64,000 nt of DNA from Chitinophaga pinensis (GTDB taxonomy: Bacteria > Bacteroidota > Bacteroidia > Chitinophagales > Chitinophagaceae), in contig CAMCMP010000009.1 of the NCBI GenBank assembly GCA_945876095.1, positions 1-64,000 of the forward strand, given 5' to 3'. The first letter of the stretch is position 1. Every line of letters begins with the position of its first letter. Shown piece by piece: positions 45,583 to 55,843 of the stretch. The notes under the pieces were generated by a model, which saw nothing but the letters and a program-made list of their open reading frames with translations, ran no database searches and was not told where the DNA came from. The position numbers were made by a program, and so were the translations under genes.

Positions 45583-46464
45583 ATGAAAAAATATGCGTTT
45601 TTGATTTTCATATTGGTATCATTGTTAAGTTGCGAGAAAGACATTACTTTCAATTTAAAGAATGCTCCCGATGTTTTAGTGGTTGATGGAAATATTGAAA
45701 ATGGTAGGCCTCCCGAAGTGATGCTTACCCAAAGTTTAGACTTTTTCAATACACTTACTGCAGACCAATTGGCCAATTCATTTGTTCACAATGCTATGGT
45801 AACTATCTCCAATGGGATTACTACTCATCAATTAAAAGAGTATAGTATTACATTGCCTAGTGGGTACAAAGCATTTCGCTATTCAATTGATTCTAGTAAC
45901 TTGGCAACGGCATTTTTAGGACAAATTAATACCCATTACACCTTACATATAAAATCAGCAGGGAAGGATTATGAGGCAACTACTTTTATTCCATCATTGG
46001 GAAAAAAGTTAGATTCTATGTGGTGGGCCGCCACCCCTTTTCCAAAGGAGGCAGATGATGTGGCGGTGATGATACAAGTTACGGATCCCCCGGGTTTAGG
46101 AAATTATATACGATATTTTACTAAAATTAATAATGAGCCTTTTTTGCCAGGTCGCAATTCTGTAGCAGATGATCAAGTTATTGATAATATTACTTATCGG
46201 CTTCAATTGGAACCTGGTCTAGATCGAAACCTACCTAAGCCTAAAGAAAACCCATCCTTTAAAAAAGGAGATGTGGTTACTCTTAAAGTGTGCAATATAG
46301 ATAGAGACGCTTATGATTTTTTTAGTACTTGGGAGTTTGCCTTCAATAGTATAGGTAATCCCTTTTCACAACCCAATAAAGTGATGGGTAATGTTAGTAA
46401 TGGGGCTTTGGGTGCATTTTATGGCTATGGAGCTATTTATAAAACTATAGTAATTCCTAAGTAA
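45583..46464 (+). CDS. DUF4249 lipoprotein
   Basis: 293-residue lipoprotein (signal with FILVSLLSCEKDI). The domain opens with the family pattern NAPDVLVVDGNIENGRPPEVMLTQS and has Gly/Pro-rich beta segments after it. DUF4249 proteins usually sit beside a TonB-dependent receptor as accessory lipoproteins; none is adjacent here. Function unknown. Repeat locus D lies directly upstream. Confidence 0.85.
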   Translation: MKKYAFLIFILVSLLSCEKDITFNLKNAPDVLVVDGNIENGRPPEVMLTQSLDFFNTLTADQLANSFVHNAMVTISNGITTHQLKEYSITLPSGYKAFRYSIDSSNLATAFLGQINTHYTLHIKSAGKDYEATTFIPSLGKKLDSMWWAATPFPKEADDVAVMIQVTDPPGLGNYIRYFTKINNEPFLPGRNSVADDQVIDNITYRLQLEPGLDRNLPKPKENPSFKKGDVVTLKVCNIDRDAYDFFSTWEFAFNSIGNPFSQPNKVMGNVSNGALGAFYGYGAIYKTIVIPK

Positions 46465-46615
46465 AATATTTTTAAAGAAATCCGGTTGATATTTTTTACA
46501 ATAAGAGTATTTTAATTTTAATAAGACAATTTGTTCAAATAAGTTTTAGTCGATTACGTTCAACCAACGAAAAGCTTACAATTATTTGCATTAATTTAGA
46601 GCAAAATTCATAAAA

Positions 46616-47560
46616 ATGGAAAAATCCACCTTAGAAAAAATTCATTGTTTAATTATAGGTTCTGGTCCTGCTGGTTATACCGCAGCTATTTATGCAAGTA
46701 GGGCAGGCCTCCATCCTGTTTTATATCAGGGCATTCAGCCAGGGGGTCAATTAACCATTACTACCGAGGTTGAAAACTATCCTGGATATCCTGAAGGAAT
46801 TCAAGGTCCTGAAATGATGGAACATTTTGAAAAGCAGGCTAGACGCATGGGGACCGATATTAGATATGGTCTTGCTACCAAGGTTGACTTTTCTGCTCAG
46901 CCCTATAAAATTGAAATAGATGAAGAAAAATGGATAGAAGCCGATGCGGTAATAATTTCTACCGGTGCTTCTGCAAAATGGTTGGGTTTGGAAAGTGAAC
47001 AAAGACTCAATGGATATGGAGTAAGTGCTTGTGCAGTGTGTGATGGATTTTTCTTTAAAGGAAAAGAAGTAGCCATTGTAGGTGCTGGAGATACCGCTGC
47101 TGAAGAAGCACTTTATCTTTCAAAAATATGTTCTCAGGTACACATGATCGTTAGGAAATCAGAAATGCGTGCAAGTAAAGTAATGCAGGAAAGAGTGATC
47201 AATACACCGAATATAACAATGTATTGGAATAGCGAAACAGATGAAATTTTAGGTGATAAAAAAGTAGAAGCTGTTCGTATTAAAAATACACAGACACAAG
47301 AAAAAAAAGAAATACCGGTTAGTGCATTCTTTGTTGCAATAGGCCATCACCCTAATAGCGATATTTTTAAAGGTTGGTTAAATACGGATGATGCAGGATA
47401 TTTGATCACAGAACCTGGAACGTCTAAAACTAATATTGAAGGTGTTTTTGCATCTGGTGATGTACAAGATAAAATATATCGCCAGGCTGTAACTGCAGCA
47501 GGTAGTGGATGTATTGCTGCATTGGACGCAGAAAGATACCTAGGAGCAAAGGGACTTTAA
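46616..47560 (+). CDS. trxB: Thioredoxin reductase
   Basis: FAD/NADPH flavoenzyme that reduces thioredoxin. FAD motif IGSGPAGYTAAIYASRAG, redox pair C139-A-V-C142 (CAVCDG), NADPH motif VGAGDTAAEEALYLS and C-terminal FAD segment GVFASGDVQDKIYRQ. 314 residues, low-molecular-weight type, complete. Confidence 0.96.
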   Translation: MEKSTLEKIHCLIIGSGPAGYTAAIYASRAGLHPVLYQGIQPGGQLTITTEVENYPGYPEGIQGPEMMEHFEKQARRMGTDIRYGLATKVDFSAQPYKIEIDEEKWIEADAVIISTGASAKWLGLESEQRLNGYGVSACAVCDGFFFKGKEVAIVGAGDTAAEEALYLSKICSQVHMIVRKSEMRASKVMQERVINTPNITMYWNSETDEILGDKKVEAVRIKNTQTQEKKEIPVSAFFVAIGHHPNSDIFKGWLNTDDAGYLITEPGTSKTNIEGVFASGDVQDKIYRQAVTAAGSGCIAALDAERYLGAKGL

Positions 47561-47614
47561 ATTTATCCTTAATAGTTCTGTCTTTTTTCAGTTAATCAAT
47601 TAATTATTATTACA

Positions 47615-47965
47615 TTGACTATTCACTTACATAATTTAATGTTTCATGCTTTTCATGGTCTTTATGAAGAAGAGAAAAGAAATGGAAACAATTTTGTTGT
47701 TAATATTGATATTGAAGTAGATACGGATGGAGTGATTACTGATTTGCAACAAACGGTTAATTATGTGGAAGTATTCCAAATTGTCCAGCAAAGAATGCTT
47801 CAGGCCACCCCCTTACTGGAAACCCTCATTCAGGAAATGAATCAGTCTATACTTTTATTGGATAAAAAAATATCTTCAGTAAGTATCACCATTAAGAAGT
47901 TATCACCTCCGATTGAAAATTTTGTAGGTGAAGTAGGCGTGACTTACCAATCCGTTAGGAAATAG
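47615..47965 (+). CDS. folB: Dihydroneopterin aldolase
   Basis: Folate pathway enzyme converting dihydroneopterin to hydroxymethyldihydropterin. 116 residues with FHAFHGLYEEEKRNG, the substrate-binding Glu segment TVNYVEVF, and LIQEM and SVTIKKLSPPI, matching the family. The start is TTG at 47615 (MTIHLHNL); the ATG eight codons in would cut a conserved strand. 54 bases after trxB. Confidence 0.93.
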   Translation: MTIHLHNLMFHAFHGLYEEEKRNGNNFVVNIDIEVDTDGVITDLQQTVNYVEVFQIVQQRMLQATPLLETLIQEMNQSILLLDKKISSVSITIKKLSPPIENFVGEVGVTYQSVRK

Positions 47966-48066
47966 TTTTAAATATTTTTGTTTCAATTTTTTACAATTAT
48001 ATCCTACAAAGAGTTTCAATCTTTTATTAAATTACAAGTAACTTTATTTCACTAAATTAAAACGCT

Positions 48067-50025
48067 ATGAAATTTTTATCATTATTGGTTTGCCTTTTTC
48101 TAAACACAATTGCTTTTTCACAAGTTCAAAATGAGCCGAATATAATTTCGGCTTACGATCCACACGCTTTGTTTTCTCCTAATTTTTATGCTACTGGTGA
48201 AAGCAATACCCGTGCTGCTACCGGTGAGCCTAATAAAGGATATTGGCAAAATAGGGCTGATTATCAAATAGCTGCTACCCTTAATGAAAATAGTCATTTA
48301 GTTACAGGATCAGTTGTAATAACCTATAAGAATAACAGTCCATTTAGTTTGCCTTTTTTATGGTTGCAATTAGATCAGAATTTCTTTAATCAGAGCAGTC
48401 GTGGTCAAGCAAGAATGCCAGTAAACGCGAAGAGCCGTTATGGGGATGCTAAAAGTAGTTTTAATGGCGGATATACAATCAGTGCAGTTAAAGTGAATGA
48501 CATCGCTTTATCTGATTATGTTATAACTGATACTAGAATGCAAATTCGATTACCAAAACCTATGACTGCATCGGGAGATGTGGTTACTGTTAAGTTGGAT
48601 TATTCTTTTGTAATTCCAGATTATGGTGCAGATCGTTGTGGTATTTTGCCAACAAAAAATGGAGATATTTTTGCTGTAGCTCAATGGTATCCTAGAATGT
48701 GTGTATTTGATGATGTGGAAGGTTGGAATACACTTCCTTATTTGGGACCGAGCGAATTTTATCTTGAATATGGAAACTTTGATTTTACGATTACGGCCCC
48801 AGCATCTCATATTGTAGTGGCTAGTGGTGAATTAGTAAACGCTGCTGAAGTTTTGACTCCAACTCAGTTAACGAGAATGGAGGCTGCTAAAAAAAGCAAT
48901 CAGACAGTGATGATTCGTACTGAAAAAGAAGTAACAGATCCTAAATCTAGACCTAATAAGCCTTCATTAACCTGGCATTTTAAAATAAATAATGCGAGAG
49001 ATGTTTCTTGGGCTTCTTCTAAATCATTTATCTGGGATGCTGCTAAAATTAATTTACCGGAAAGCAAAACTGCTCTTGCTATGAGTGTTTATCCTGCTGA
49101 AAGTAATGGCGATAAAGCATGGGGTCGATCTACCGAGTACATAAAGGGTAGCCTTGAAAATTATAGTAAAAGATGGTACGTATATCCTTATCCTGTTGCA
49201 ACCAATGTAGCAAGTAATGTAGGAGGTATGGAATACCCTGGTATCGTATTTTGTGGTAGTAGTGCAAAAACAGATGGACTTTTTGGAGTAACAGATCATG
49301 AATTTGGCCACACTTGGTTTCCAATGATTGTGGGCAGCAATGAACGCAAATATGGTTGGATGGACGAAGGATTTAATACTTTTATTAATTCATTGGCGGA
49401 TGATGATTTCAACAATGGTGAGTATAAATCTGCTCCAATGTCTATGGATGTAATGTCTCGCTATATGTTTGGTGATAATAGTGAAACAGTACTAAGTACT
49501 CCTGATGCGATGCGTGAAGCGAATATTGGAAATGCCTTGTACTTTAAACCTGGCTATGGTTTACAATTATTACGCAATGAAATATTAGGACCCGATCGAT
49601 TCGATTATGCATTCAAAACTTATATAAAGCGTTGGGCCTTCAAACATCCTACTCCTTGGGACTTTTTTAAAACAATGGACAATGTATCTGGAGAAAACCT
49701 AAGTTGGTTTTGGAAAGCATGGTTTGTAGAAAATTATAAATTAGATCAGGCAATAAGTTCAGTTGACTATGTAAACAATGATCCTACTAATGGAGCAATT
49801 GTAACGATTGCTAATTTGGATCAAATGGCTATGCCTGTCAATCTATCTTATGAAACAATCAGTGGAGTAAAAGGTAAAATTAATTTACCAGTAGAAATTT
49901 GGAACAATACCTATTTCAAAAAAGTAAAAATACCTGTAATTGAAAAACTTAAAAAAGTATCCATTGATGCGGAAAAAGTTTTTCCAGATATTAATTTCAG
50001 TAACAATGATTGGAAGGGTAATTAA
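48067..50025 (+). CDS. M1 family zinc metallopeptidase
   Basis: 652-residue secreted aminopeptidase-type enzyme. Signal peptide ([19 protein letters not shown]). The N-terminal beta domain is followed by the substrate motif VGGMEYPG, zinc motif HEFGHTWFP near residue 412, and third ligand in [10 protein letters not shown]. The C-terminal domain ends in a Lys-rich strand region. M1 members of this type trim peptides outside the cytoplasm. Confidence 0.93.
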   Translation: MKFLSLLVCLFLNTIAFSQVQNEPNIISAYDPHALFSPNFYATGESNTRAATGEPNKGYWQNRADYQIAATLNENSHLVTGSVVITYKNNSPFSLPFLWLQLDQNFFNQSSRGQARMPVNAKSRYGDAKSSFNGGYTISAVKVNDIALSDYVITDTRMQIRLPKPMTASGDVVTVKLDYSFVIPDYGADRCGILPTKNGDIFAVAQWYPRMCVFDDVEGWNTLPYLGPSEFYLEYGNFDFTITAPASHIVVASGELVNAAEVLTPTQLTRMEAAKKSNQTVMIRTEKEVTDPKSRPNKPSLTWHFKINNARDVSWASSKSFIWDAAKINLPESKTALAMSVYPAESNGDKAWGRSTEYIKGSLENYSKRWYVYPYPVATNVASNVGGMEYPGIVFCGSSAKTDGLFGVTDHEFGHTWFPMIVGSNERKYGWMDEGFNTFINSLADDDFNNGEYKSAPMSMDVMSRYMFGDNSETVLSTPDAMREANIGNALYFKPGYGLQLLRNEILGPDRFDYAFKTYIKRWAFKHPTPWDFFKTMDNVSGENLSWFWKAWFVENYKLDQAISSVDYVNNDPTNGAIVTIANLDQMAMPVNLSYETISGVKGKINLPVEIWNNTYFKKVKIPVIEKLKKVSIDAEKVFPDINFSNNDWKGN

Positions 50026-50048
50026 TTTAAAACAATCCTAATACTTTT

Positions 50049-50087
50049 AAAAAGAGGTAGTCTTTCTAAGATTACCTCTTTTTTTCT
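50049..50087. terminator. Bidirectional terminator between M1 peptidase and NUDIX genes
   Basis: A 16-bp stem with one G-T mismatch (50049-50064 with 50068-50083, loop TCT) and a T run on the plus strand. The last codons and stop (50072-50074) of the minus-strand NUDIX gene lie inside the hairpin. Confidence 0.85.
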
Positions 50088-50542
50088 TTTACTAAATCAG
50101 CAACAATTTTATCAATGGGTAGGGTTACTTGCTTACTAGAAAAATGCTCCCAATCTACTAAACGAAAGCTTTCAATTTGTCGTGTTTTTTCATACACTTG
50201 AAGTTGCTGTTCATTAAAATCAAATTCTTTAGTCTTTAGCGGTACCCTAATAGGTTCCATTGCTATTGCTTCATAATAGATAGATAGAATCTGGTGTGCA
50301 TTGTTGAATGCACTGATTTGAAAAAAATCAGTTGTGTAGAGATGTTCGCCAATGGATACTTGAAGATTCATTTCCTCCATAAACTCCCGTTTCAAACAAT
50401 CTCTGGTGCCTTCTCCAATTTCTAAACCTCCACCAGGAAATTTTGTATAATATTCACCTCTTATATATTCATCACTTACCAATACCTGCTTTTTTTCATT
50501 CATTAAAATCCCATAAACTCTTACTGTTAAAGTTAAACTCAT
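50072..50542 (-). CDS. NUDIX hydrolase
   Basis: 156-residue nucleoside-diphosphate-linked hydrolase. The NUDIX box is GGGLEIGEG then TRDCLKREFMEEMNL (one position, Gly to Asn, off consensus). The open frame extends upstream to 50623 inside corA; the ATG at 50542 (MSLTLTVRVYG) is the natural start and lies five bases after the corA stop. Substrate unknown. Confidence 0.88.
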   Translation of the reverse strand: MSLTLTVRVYGILMNEKKQVLVSDEYIRGEYYTKFPGGGLEIGEGTRDCLKREFMEEMNLQVSIGEHLYTTDFFQISAFNNAHQILSIYYEAIAMEPIRVPLKTKEFDFNEQQLQVYEKTRQIESFRLVDWEHFSSKQVTLPIDKIVADLVKEKKR

Positions 50543-50547
50543 CCAAT

Positions 50548-51486
50548 TTATTTTTTTACTCTTTTGATATAATTCCAACCTACTACAATTAAAATCATTA
50601 AGGAGATAATAACTGGTATCCAAAATGCATAGGGAGTATCTTTATAAGGTATTGGGACATTCATTCCGTAAATACTAGCAATTAATGTAGGTACTGTTAA
50701 TACGATCGTTAGAGTAGTAAGGCGTTTCAGCACTTCATTTTGATTGTTGCTAATGATACTCGCAAATGCATCAAGAGTACTGCTTAGTATATTGGTGTAG
50801 GTATTTGCCATCTCTAGGGCCTGACTCGTTTCTACAATTAAGTCATCTAGAAAATCTTTTTCATCCTCATTTAATTGTAAAAAATTAGTTCTTACCATTT
50901 TTATCATCAACAACTCATTGCTACGTAAGGCAGTTAAAAAGTATACGAGACTTTTCTGAATACGCATTAATTGAAGTAGTTCTTCATTTCGATTGGCTAC
51001 ATATAATTTATGTTCCAAATTATTGCGCCGCATATTTATTTCCTTCAAATGATCTTGAAAATTATTGATTACTTTTTCAAATATTTTCAACACCATCATA
51101 TTTTTCTTATCAGGGTTTCTATTTTGAAAAGTAGTAAGAAATTTTTTAATGGCTTCATTTTCAAATGAGTTGACAGTTACAATTTGATTATGAGTCAAAA
51201 TAATACAAATAGGAATTGTAATATAAAACGCATCACTGTCATTGAATGAAATATTTTCAGTAGGAGTTTTGATGACAATCAATTTTACATTGTCGTCAAT
51301 TTCATAACGACTCCGCTCATCTATATCAAGAGAATCCTTTAAAAAGTCGATTGGGATTTCAAGAGATTCACTCAATTCTGAAAATTCCTCCTGGCGCAAC
51401 GGGGGTAATACATTAATCCAAGAACCATCTTCTGGCTTATCAATGGCGATCGTCTGATGCTCTATATTTTTAAAGTACTGAATCAT
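50548..51486 (-). CDS. corA: CorA-type magnesium transporter
   Basis: 312-residue pentameric channel subunit for Mg2+ or Co2+. Long cytosolic N-terminal domain with coiled helices (residues 1-245), then two C-terminal membrane helices. The selectivity motif YGMN follows the first (IASIYGMNVPIPYKD). The C-terminus is basic (KRVKK). Upstream partner of the NUDIX gene, probably co-transcribed. Confidence 0.93.
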   Translation of the reverse strand: MIQYFKNIEHQTIAIDKPEDGSWINVLPPLRQEEFSELSESLEIPIDFLKDSLDIDERSRYEIDDNVKLIVIKTPTENISFNDSDAFYITIPICIILTHNQIVTVNSFENEAIKKFLTTFQNRNPDKKNMMVLKIFEKVINNFQDHLKEINMRRNNLEHKLYVANRNEELLQLMRIQKSLVYFLTALRSNELLMIKMVRTNFLQLNEDEKDFLDDLIVETSQALEMANTYTNILSSTLDAFASIISNNQNEVLKRLTTLTIVLTVPTLIASIYGMNVPIPYKDTPYAFWIPVIISLMILIVVGWNYIKRVKK

Positions 51487-51606
51487 TGATTAAGTCTTGA
51501 GTTGATAATTAACAAATTTACTTTCTTGAGTTTAACTAAGGGCTCTCTTAATTTTTTATATTTTAATATCCTTTAATTTTTATTAAAATATATTTTAAAA
51601 TGGTTT

Positions 51607-52395
51607 CTATGAATTCAGTTCAATCACCCCTGTAAATACTAATTGAGCTGGTCCACAAAGCCATATATTGTCAAAATGTTGATCGTCAATTTTATTAAAT
51701 TCAACACTTAAATTACCTCCTAAAGTAGTTACCATTACTGTATTAAAACCTTTTTCATTGTGGGCAGATAATAAAGCGGCTGCAGTAACTCCAGTACCAC
51801 AGCTGAGCGTTTCATTTTCTACCCCTCTTTCATAGGTTCTTACAAAAATTGAATCCTCCCCAGTTGATTCTACAAAATTAACATTAATACCTTGTTGAGC
51901 AAATTCTTTGCTGTATCGTATTTCATGGCCAGAATTAGCCACATCAATATTTTTAACCTCGGTATCAAATTTTACAAAATGAGGTGAACCAGTATTTATA
52001 ATTGCATAGGATTTATGATAATCTACTAAATCAACATTTTGCATTTGTAAACTAACCGTTCCATCTGAATCAATTTCGGCTTTGTGATCACCGTCTATGG
52101 CGCTAAAATTATAGGTGCTTCTAATAATTCCCCGGTGATAAGCAAATTGAACCAAACACCTACCACCATTACCACACATTGTACTTTGATTGCCATCTGA
52201 ATTATAATAAATCATTTCAAAGTCATAGCCATCTTTATTCCCTAGCAACATTAGTCCATCAGCCCCTACACCAAAATTTCGATCACAAATTTGCTTCACT
52301 TGTTTAGAAGTTAAATTTGTATACTCATTGGCTCTGTTATCTACAATTACAAAGTCATTTCCAGTACCTTGGTATTTATAAAATTCAATTTTCAT
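51607..52395 (-). CDS. dapF: Diaminopimelate epimerase
   Basis: Interconverts LL- and meso-diaminopimelate for lysine and peptidoglycan. Two catalytic Cys are in MCGNGGRCLVQFA and LSCGTGVTAAAL. N-terminal KYQGTGNDFVIVDNR is typical. 262 residues. Follows the nucleoside phosphorylase gene by two bases, so the two are co-transcribed. Confidence 0.96.
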   Translation of the reverse strand: MKIEFYKYQGTGNDFVIVDNRANEYTNLTSKQVKQICDRNFGVGADGLMLLGNKDGYDFEMIYYNSDGNQSTMCGNGGRCLVQFAYHRGIIRSTYNFSAIDGDHKAEIDSDGTVSLQMQNVDLVDYHKSYAIINTGSPHFVKFDTEVKNIDVANSGHEIRYSKEFAQQGINVNFVESTGEDSIFVRTYERGVENETLSCGTGVTAAALLSAHNEKGFNTVMVTTLGGNLSVEFNKIDDQHFDNIWLCGPAQLVFTGVIELNS

Positions 52396-52397
52396 TT

Positions 52398-53279
52398 TTA
52401 AATTTTTGAATCAGCAATTATTTGCAATGATTGTTTGATTAAATTTTCTACAGCAAGACCACTGTCCTTTGAAAAATCTTTTGTAATTCTATTGGCGATG
52501 ATTGCATTCAAACTGAGGCATTGGTGTCCAAGCAATTTTCCGAGACCATAAATTGCCGATGTTTCCATTTCAAAATTAGTGATCTGATGGTTACCCAATC
52601 TAAAACTGGATAGTTGATCAATCAAAAGGGGATAGGCTAGCCTTAAACGTAATATCCTCCCTTGTGGTCCGTAAAATCCAGGGCAAGTTACAGTGATTCC
52701 CTGATGGTAGAGTTGAGTAAAATGTTTTAACAGTTGTATGCCAGCCATTTGAATATAGGGGTAAATTTTACTTGATTCTAATTGGGTATGTGTATTAAAT
52801 GCTTGGAGCAATTGAATTTCAACTTCATTGCTTTCTCTACGATAATAATGCATCAAATTATCTAATCCTAATCCAAAAGTGGATGCAACTAAGCTATCAA
52901 CCGGGATATCTTTTTGTAAAGATCCCGAGGTTCCAAATCTTATTATTTTTAGTGTGGTAAGATTTTCTTTTATGGTTCTTGTTTCAAAATCTATATTTAC
53001 CAGTGCATCTAGCTCGTTTAAAACAATATCAATATTATCAGGACCGATTCCTGTACTTATGCAGGTAAGTCTTTTATGACCGATGAATCCAGTGTGTACA
53101 ATGAATTCTCGATGCTGGTTTTCGTATTCAATATTATCAAAATACTTACTTACCTCTTTCACCCTTCCAGGATCACCAACAAGAATGATTGTGTCCGCGA
53201 TTTCTTCAGGTCTGCAATTGATATGATATACAGCTCCTCTGTCATTAATAATTAGTTCTGATTCAGCTATTTGGTTCAT
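52398..53279 (-). CDS. Nucleoside phosphorylase (uridine phosphorylase-like)
   Basis: 293-residue member of the NP-I family, cleaving a nucleoside with phosphate. Seen: phosphate loop IILVGDPGRVKEV, STGIGPDNIDIVLNEL, IRFGTSGSLQKDIPVDS and the base/ribose segment NFEMETSAIYGLGKLLGH. It is closest to uridine phosphorylases; the base preference is not certain. Pairs with dapF. Confidence 0.9.
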   Translation of the reverse strand: MNQIAESELIINDRGAVYHINCRPEEIADTIILVGDPGRVKEVSKYFDNIEYENQHREFIVHTGFIGHKRLTCISTGIGPDNIDIVLNELDALVNIDFETRTIKENLTTLKIIRFGTSGSLQKDIPVDSLVASTFGLGLDNLMHYYRRESNEVEIQLLQAFNTHTQLESSKIYPYIQMAGIQLLKHFTQLYHQGITVTCPGFYGPQGRILRLRLAYPLLIDQLSSFRLGNHQITNFEMETSAIYGLGKLLGHQCLSLNAIIANRITKDFSKDSGLAVENLIKQSLQIIADSKI

Positions 53280-53480
53280 ATTTTTTATTTCGAATACCGA
53301 ATTTCGTACTAAGTCTTTACAATTTCTAATTAAAAACGCCTATTTTTGCTGAGCAAATAAAATTCCTATTTATTTGCTAGAAAGTAGGTTTAAATAGTAT
53401 CAACTTTTCTATTAATTGGAGTAAGTTCTTGTTAGATAATGATTATTGTAAATACTCAGTAAGTTATTTAAATTTTATAA

Positions 53481-53551
53481 GGTTCTGTGGCCGAGTGGCT
53501 AGGCAAAGCTCTGCAAAAGCTTCTACACCGGTTCGAATCCGGTCGGAACCT
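53481..53551 (+). tRNA. tRNA-Cys (GCA)
   Basis: Complete cloverleaf of 71 bases: acceptor stem GGTTCTG/CGGAACC (one G-U), D-arm GCCGAGTGGCTAGGC, anticodon stem AAGCT/AGCTT around loop CTGCAAA with anticodon GCA, T-arm CCGGTTCGAATCCGG, and discriminator U as expected for Cys. The 3' CCA is not encoded. Confidence 0.97.
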
Positions 53552-53595
53552 CTTGATTATCATCCCTCTCCCTATGGAGGGGGAATTTTTTTACT

Positions 53596-54021
53596 ATGAC
53601 ATTAAAATTTTTACATTGGTTAGGTATCATCGCTTGCATTAGTCTGGTGATTTCTTGTTTTTTACCCTGGGCTTATTACGCAGATGCTCACATTGTAAAT
53701 GAGGCCGACCGAACTTTTAATGGTTTTTATTCATTTCAAAATAATTATGGTAAACCTGGGAAAATGCTAGTGCTAACGGCTATCATTTCTTTCATTTTAA
53801 TTTTACTACCTAAAATATGGGCTAAAAGAACCAATCTTTTTGTTTGTGCCCTCGGAGTTGGCTATGCAATTAAAACTTATATCTTATTTGTTTCTTGCTA
53901 CAATGCCTATTGTCCAGAAAAGAAAATAGGCATTTATTGTATGCTATTTGCTATTATTACCATGCTTATTTGCTCTGCATTCCCTAGTCTTAAATTAAAG
54001 ACAATTCGAGAAATAGGATAA
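53596..54021 (+). CDS. Small membrane protein, function unknown
   Basis: 141 residues with four hydrophobic segments (about 5-27, 55-73, 80-98, 112-130). The N-terminal segment and CFLPWAYYAD resemble uncharacterised Bacteroidota membrane proteins. Short polar loops and a basic C-terminus. It stands alone between tRNA-Cys and glnS. No function can be assigned. Confidence 0.7.
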   Translation: MTLKFLHWLGIIACISLVISCFLPWAYYADAHIVNEADRTFNGFYSFQNNYGKPGKMLVLTAIISFILILLPKIWAKRTNLFVCALGVGYAIKTYILFVSCYNAYCPEKKIGIYCMLFAIITMLICSAFPSLKLKTIREIG

Positions 54022-54040
54022 TATTAATTCCTATTACTGT

Positions 54041-55699
54041 CTATTTTTTTACTTCTTTAGCCCATGCATCTTTTAGTGAAACTGTTCTGTTAAAAACAAG
54101 TTTATCTTTAGTGCTTTCTTTATCTAGGCAAAAATATCCTTTACGTATGAATTGGAAATGGTTTCCAACCTCGGAATTAATTAAGGAGGTTTCTACAAAG
54201 GCTTGTGAAATAATTTGAAGCGAATCAGGATTGATATATTCTTTAAAATCACCTTCTTCTTGAGATGGATTTTCTACATTAAATAATCGGTCGTACAATC
54301 GAATTTCTGCTTGCATAGCATGTAATACGCTTACCCAATGAATGGTGCCTTTTACCTTTATTTCACTAGTGTCTGAACCACTTTTACTTTCAGGAATATA
54401 GGTTGCATGTATTTCACTGATATTACCGGCTGTATCTTTTAAAAAATCATTGCATTGAACGATGTAGGCACTTTTAAGTCTTACCAATGCACCGGGTGCT
54501 AATCTAAACCATTTCTTTGCTGCTTCTTCCATAAAATCTTCTCTTTCAATCCACAGCTCTTTACTAAATTGTATCTTTCTATTGCCATAAGATTCATCTG
54601 GTCCATTTTCACTGATCAATTCTTCAGTTTGTCCTTCGGGATAGTTGGTGATCACCAATTTAACTGGATCTAATACTGCCATTACTCTTTTGGCTTTGAG
54701 GTTTAGGTCTTCCCGCACACAAAATTCAAGTAAACTGACATCTATTAAATTTTCTCTTTTAGCGATTCCTATTCTTTCACAAAAATTGCGAATACTTTCT
54801 GGTGTATATCCACGGCGTTTCATTCCACTGATGGTCGGCATTCTAGGGTCATCCCAACTTTGAACATGACCTTCTGTAACGAGTTGCAATAATTTTCGTT
54901 TACTCATTACCGTATAGGTCATATTAAGTCGAGCAAATTCATATTGTTTGGAAGGGAAAATTTCCAATTGATTGATGAACCATTCGTAAAGCTCACGGTG
55001 AGGAATAAACTCAAGTGTACAAATACTATGCGTAATATTTTCAATACTATCACTTTGACCATGTGCAAAATCATACATAGGATAGATGCACCATTGGTCA
55101 CCAGTGCGGTGGTGATGGGCATGTTTGATTCGATAAATAATCGGATCTCTCATGTGCATATTGTTTGCAGCCATATCTATTTTAACTCGTAAAACCTTTT
55201 CTCCGTCTTTATAAGCACCTGCTTTCATTGCAGCAAATTGGGTAAGGTTTTCATCAATACTTCTATCTCTAAATGGACTGTTTGTACCAGGTTCAGTAGG
55301 AGAGCCTTTTAAGGCAGCAATTTGATCTGCGGTTGAATCATCCACATAGGCCAATCCATTTTTAATAAGGGTTACTGCAAAACTATAAATCTGATCAAAA
55401 TAATCACTTGCATATAATTCATTCGACCAATTAAAACCAAGCCATTTTACATCTTCTTTAATACTGTCTACATATTCAGTTTCTTCTTTGGCAGGATTGG
55501 TATCATCAAAACGAAGATTGGTTTTTCCACCATATTTAATGGCTAATCCAAAATTTAGACAAATACTCTTAGCATGTCCAATGTGCAAGTAGCCATTCGG
55601 CTCAGGAGGAAAACGGGTAAGTATTGATTTATATTGACCAGCTGCTAAATCGGTTTCTATAATTTCTTCTATAAAATTCAAGCTCTTTTCTTCAGACAT
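54041..55699 (-). CDS. glnS: Glutamine-tRNA ligase
   Basis: Class I synthetase charging tRNA-Gln. HIGH motif in RFPPEPNGYLHIGHAKS, KMSKS-type motif VMSKRKL, and the GlnS-specific anticodon-binding C-terminal beta-barrel domains from about residue 340. 552 residues, full length. Stop is 20 bases from the convergent membrane-protein gene. Confidence 0.96.
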   Translation of the reverse strand: MSEEKSLNFIEEIIETDLAAGQYKSILTRFPPEPNGYLHIGHAKSICLNFGLAIKYGGKTNLRFDDTNPAKEETEYVDSIKEDVKWLGFNWSNELYASDYFDQIYSFAVTLIKNGLAYVDDSTADQIAALKGSPTEPGTNSPFRDRSIDENLTQFAAMKAGAYKDGEKVLRVKIDMAANNMHMRDPIIYRIKHAHHHRTGDQWCIYPMYDFAHGQSDSIENITHSICTLEFIPHRELYEWFINQLEIFPSKQYEFARLNMTYTVMSKRKLLQLVTEGHVQSWDDPRMPTISGMKRRGYTPESIRNFCERIGIAKRENLIDVSLLEFCVREDLNLKAKRVMAVLDPVKLVITNYPEGQTEELISENGPDESYGNRKIQFSKELWIEREDFMEEAAKKWFRLAPGALVRLKSAYIVQCNDFLKDTAGNISEIHATYIPESKSGSDTSEIKVKGTIHWVSVLHAMQAEIRLYDRLFNVENPSQEEGDFKEYINPDSLQIISQAFVETSLINSEVGNHFQFIRKGYFCLDKESTKDKLVFNRTVSLKDAWAKEVKK

Positions 55700-55717
55700 T
55701 TTATTAATTTTCTGCTA

Positions 55718-55725
55718 CAAATTTA
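55718..55725 (-). promoter_or_regulatory. -7 box of glnS
   Basis: TAAATTTG (minus strand) fits TAnnTTTG and ends 18 bases before the ATG at 55699. Confidence 0.45.
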
Positions 55726-55790
55726 AATAAGATATTTCAAATGACTTCTTTCTTTAATGATTACTAGTTGAATGATGAAATTGACTAATA

Positions 55791-55828
55791 AAAAAGCCTT
55801 TTCACCTACAAAGATGAAAAGGCTTTTT
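55791..55828 (-). terminator. Terminator of the desaturase gene
   Basis: A perfect 14-bp stem (55791-55804 with 55815-55828) with a T run when read on the minus strand, 16 bases past the desaturase stop. Confidence 0.88.
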
Positions 55829-55843
55829 TATATCATTAAAAAA

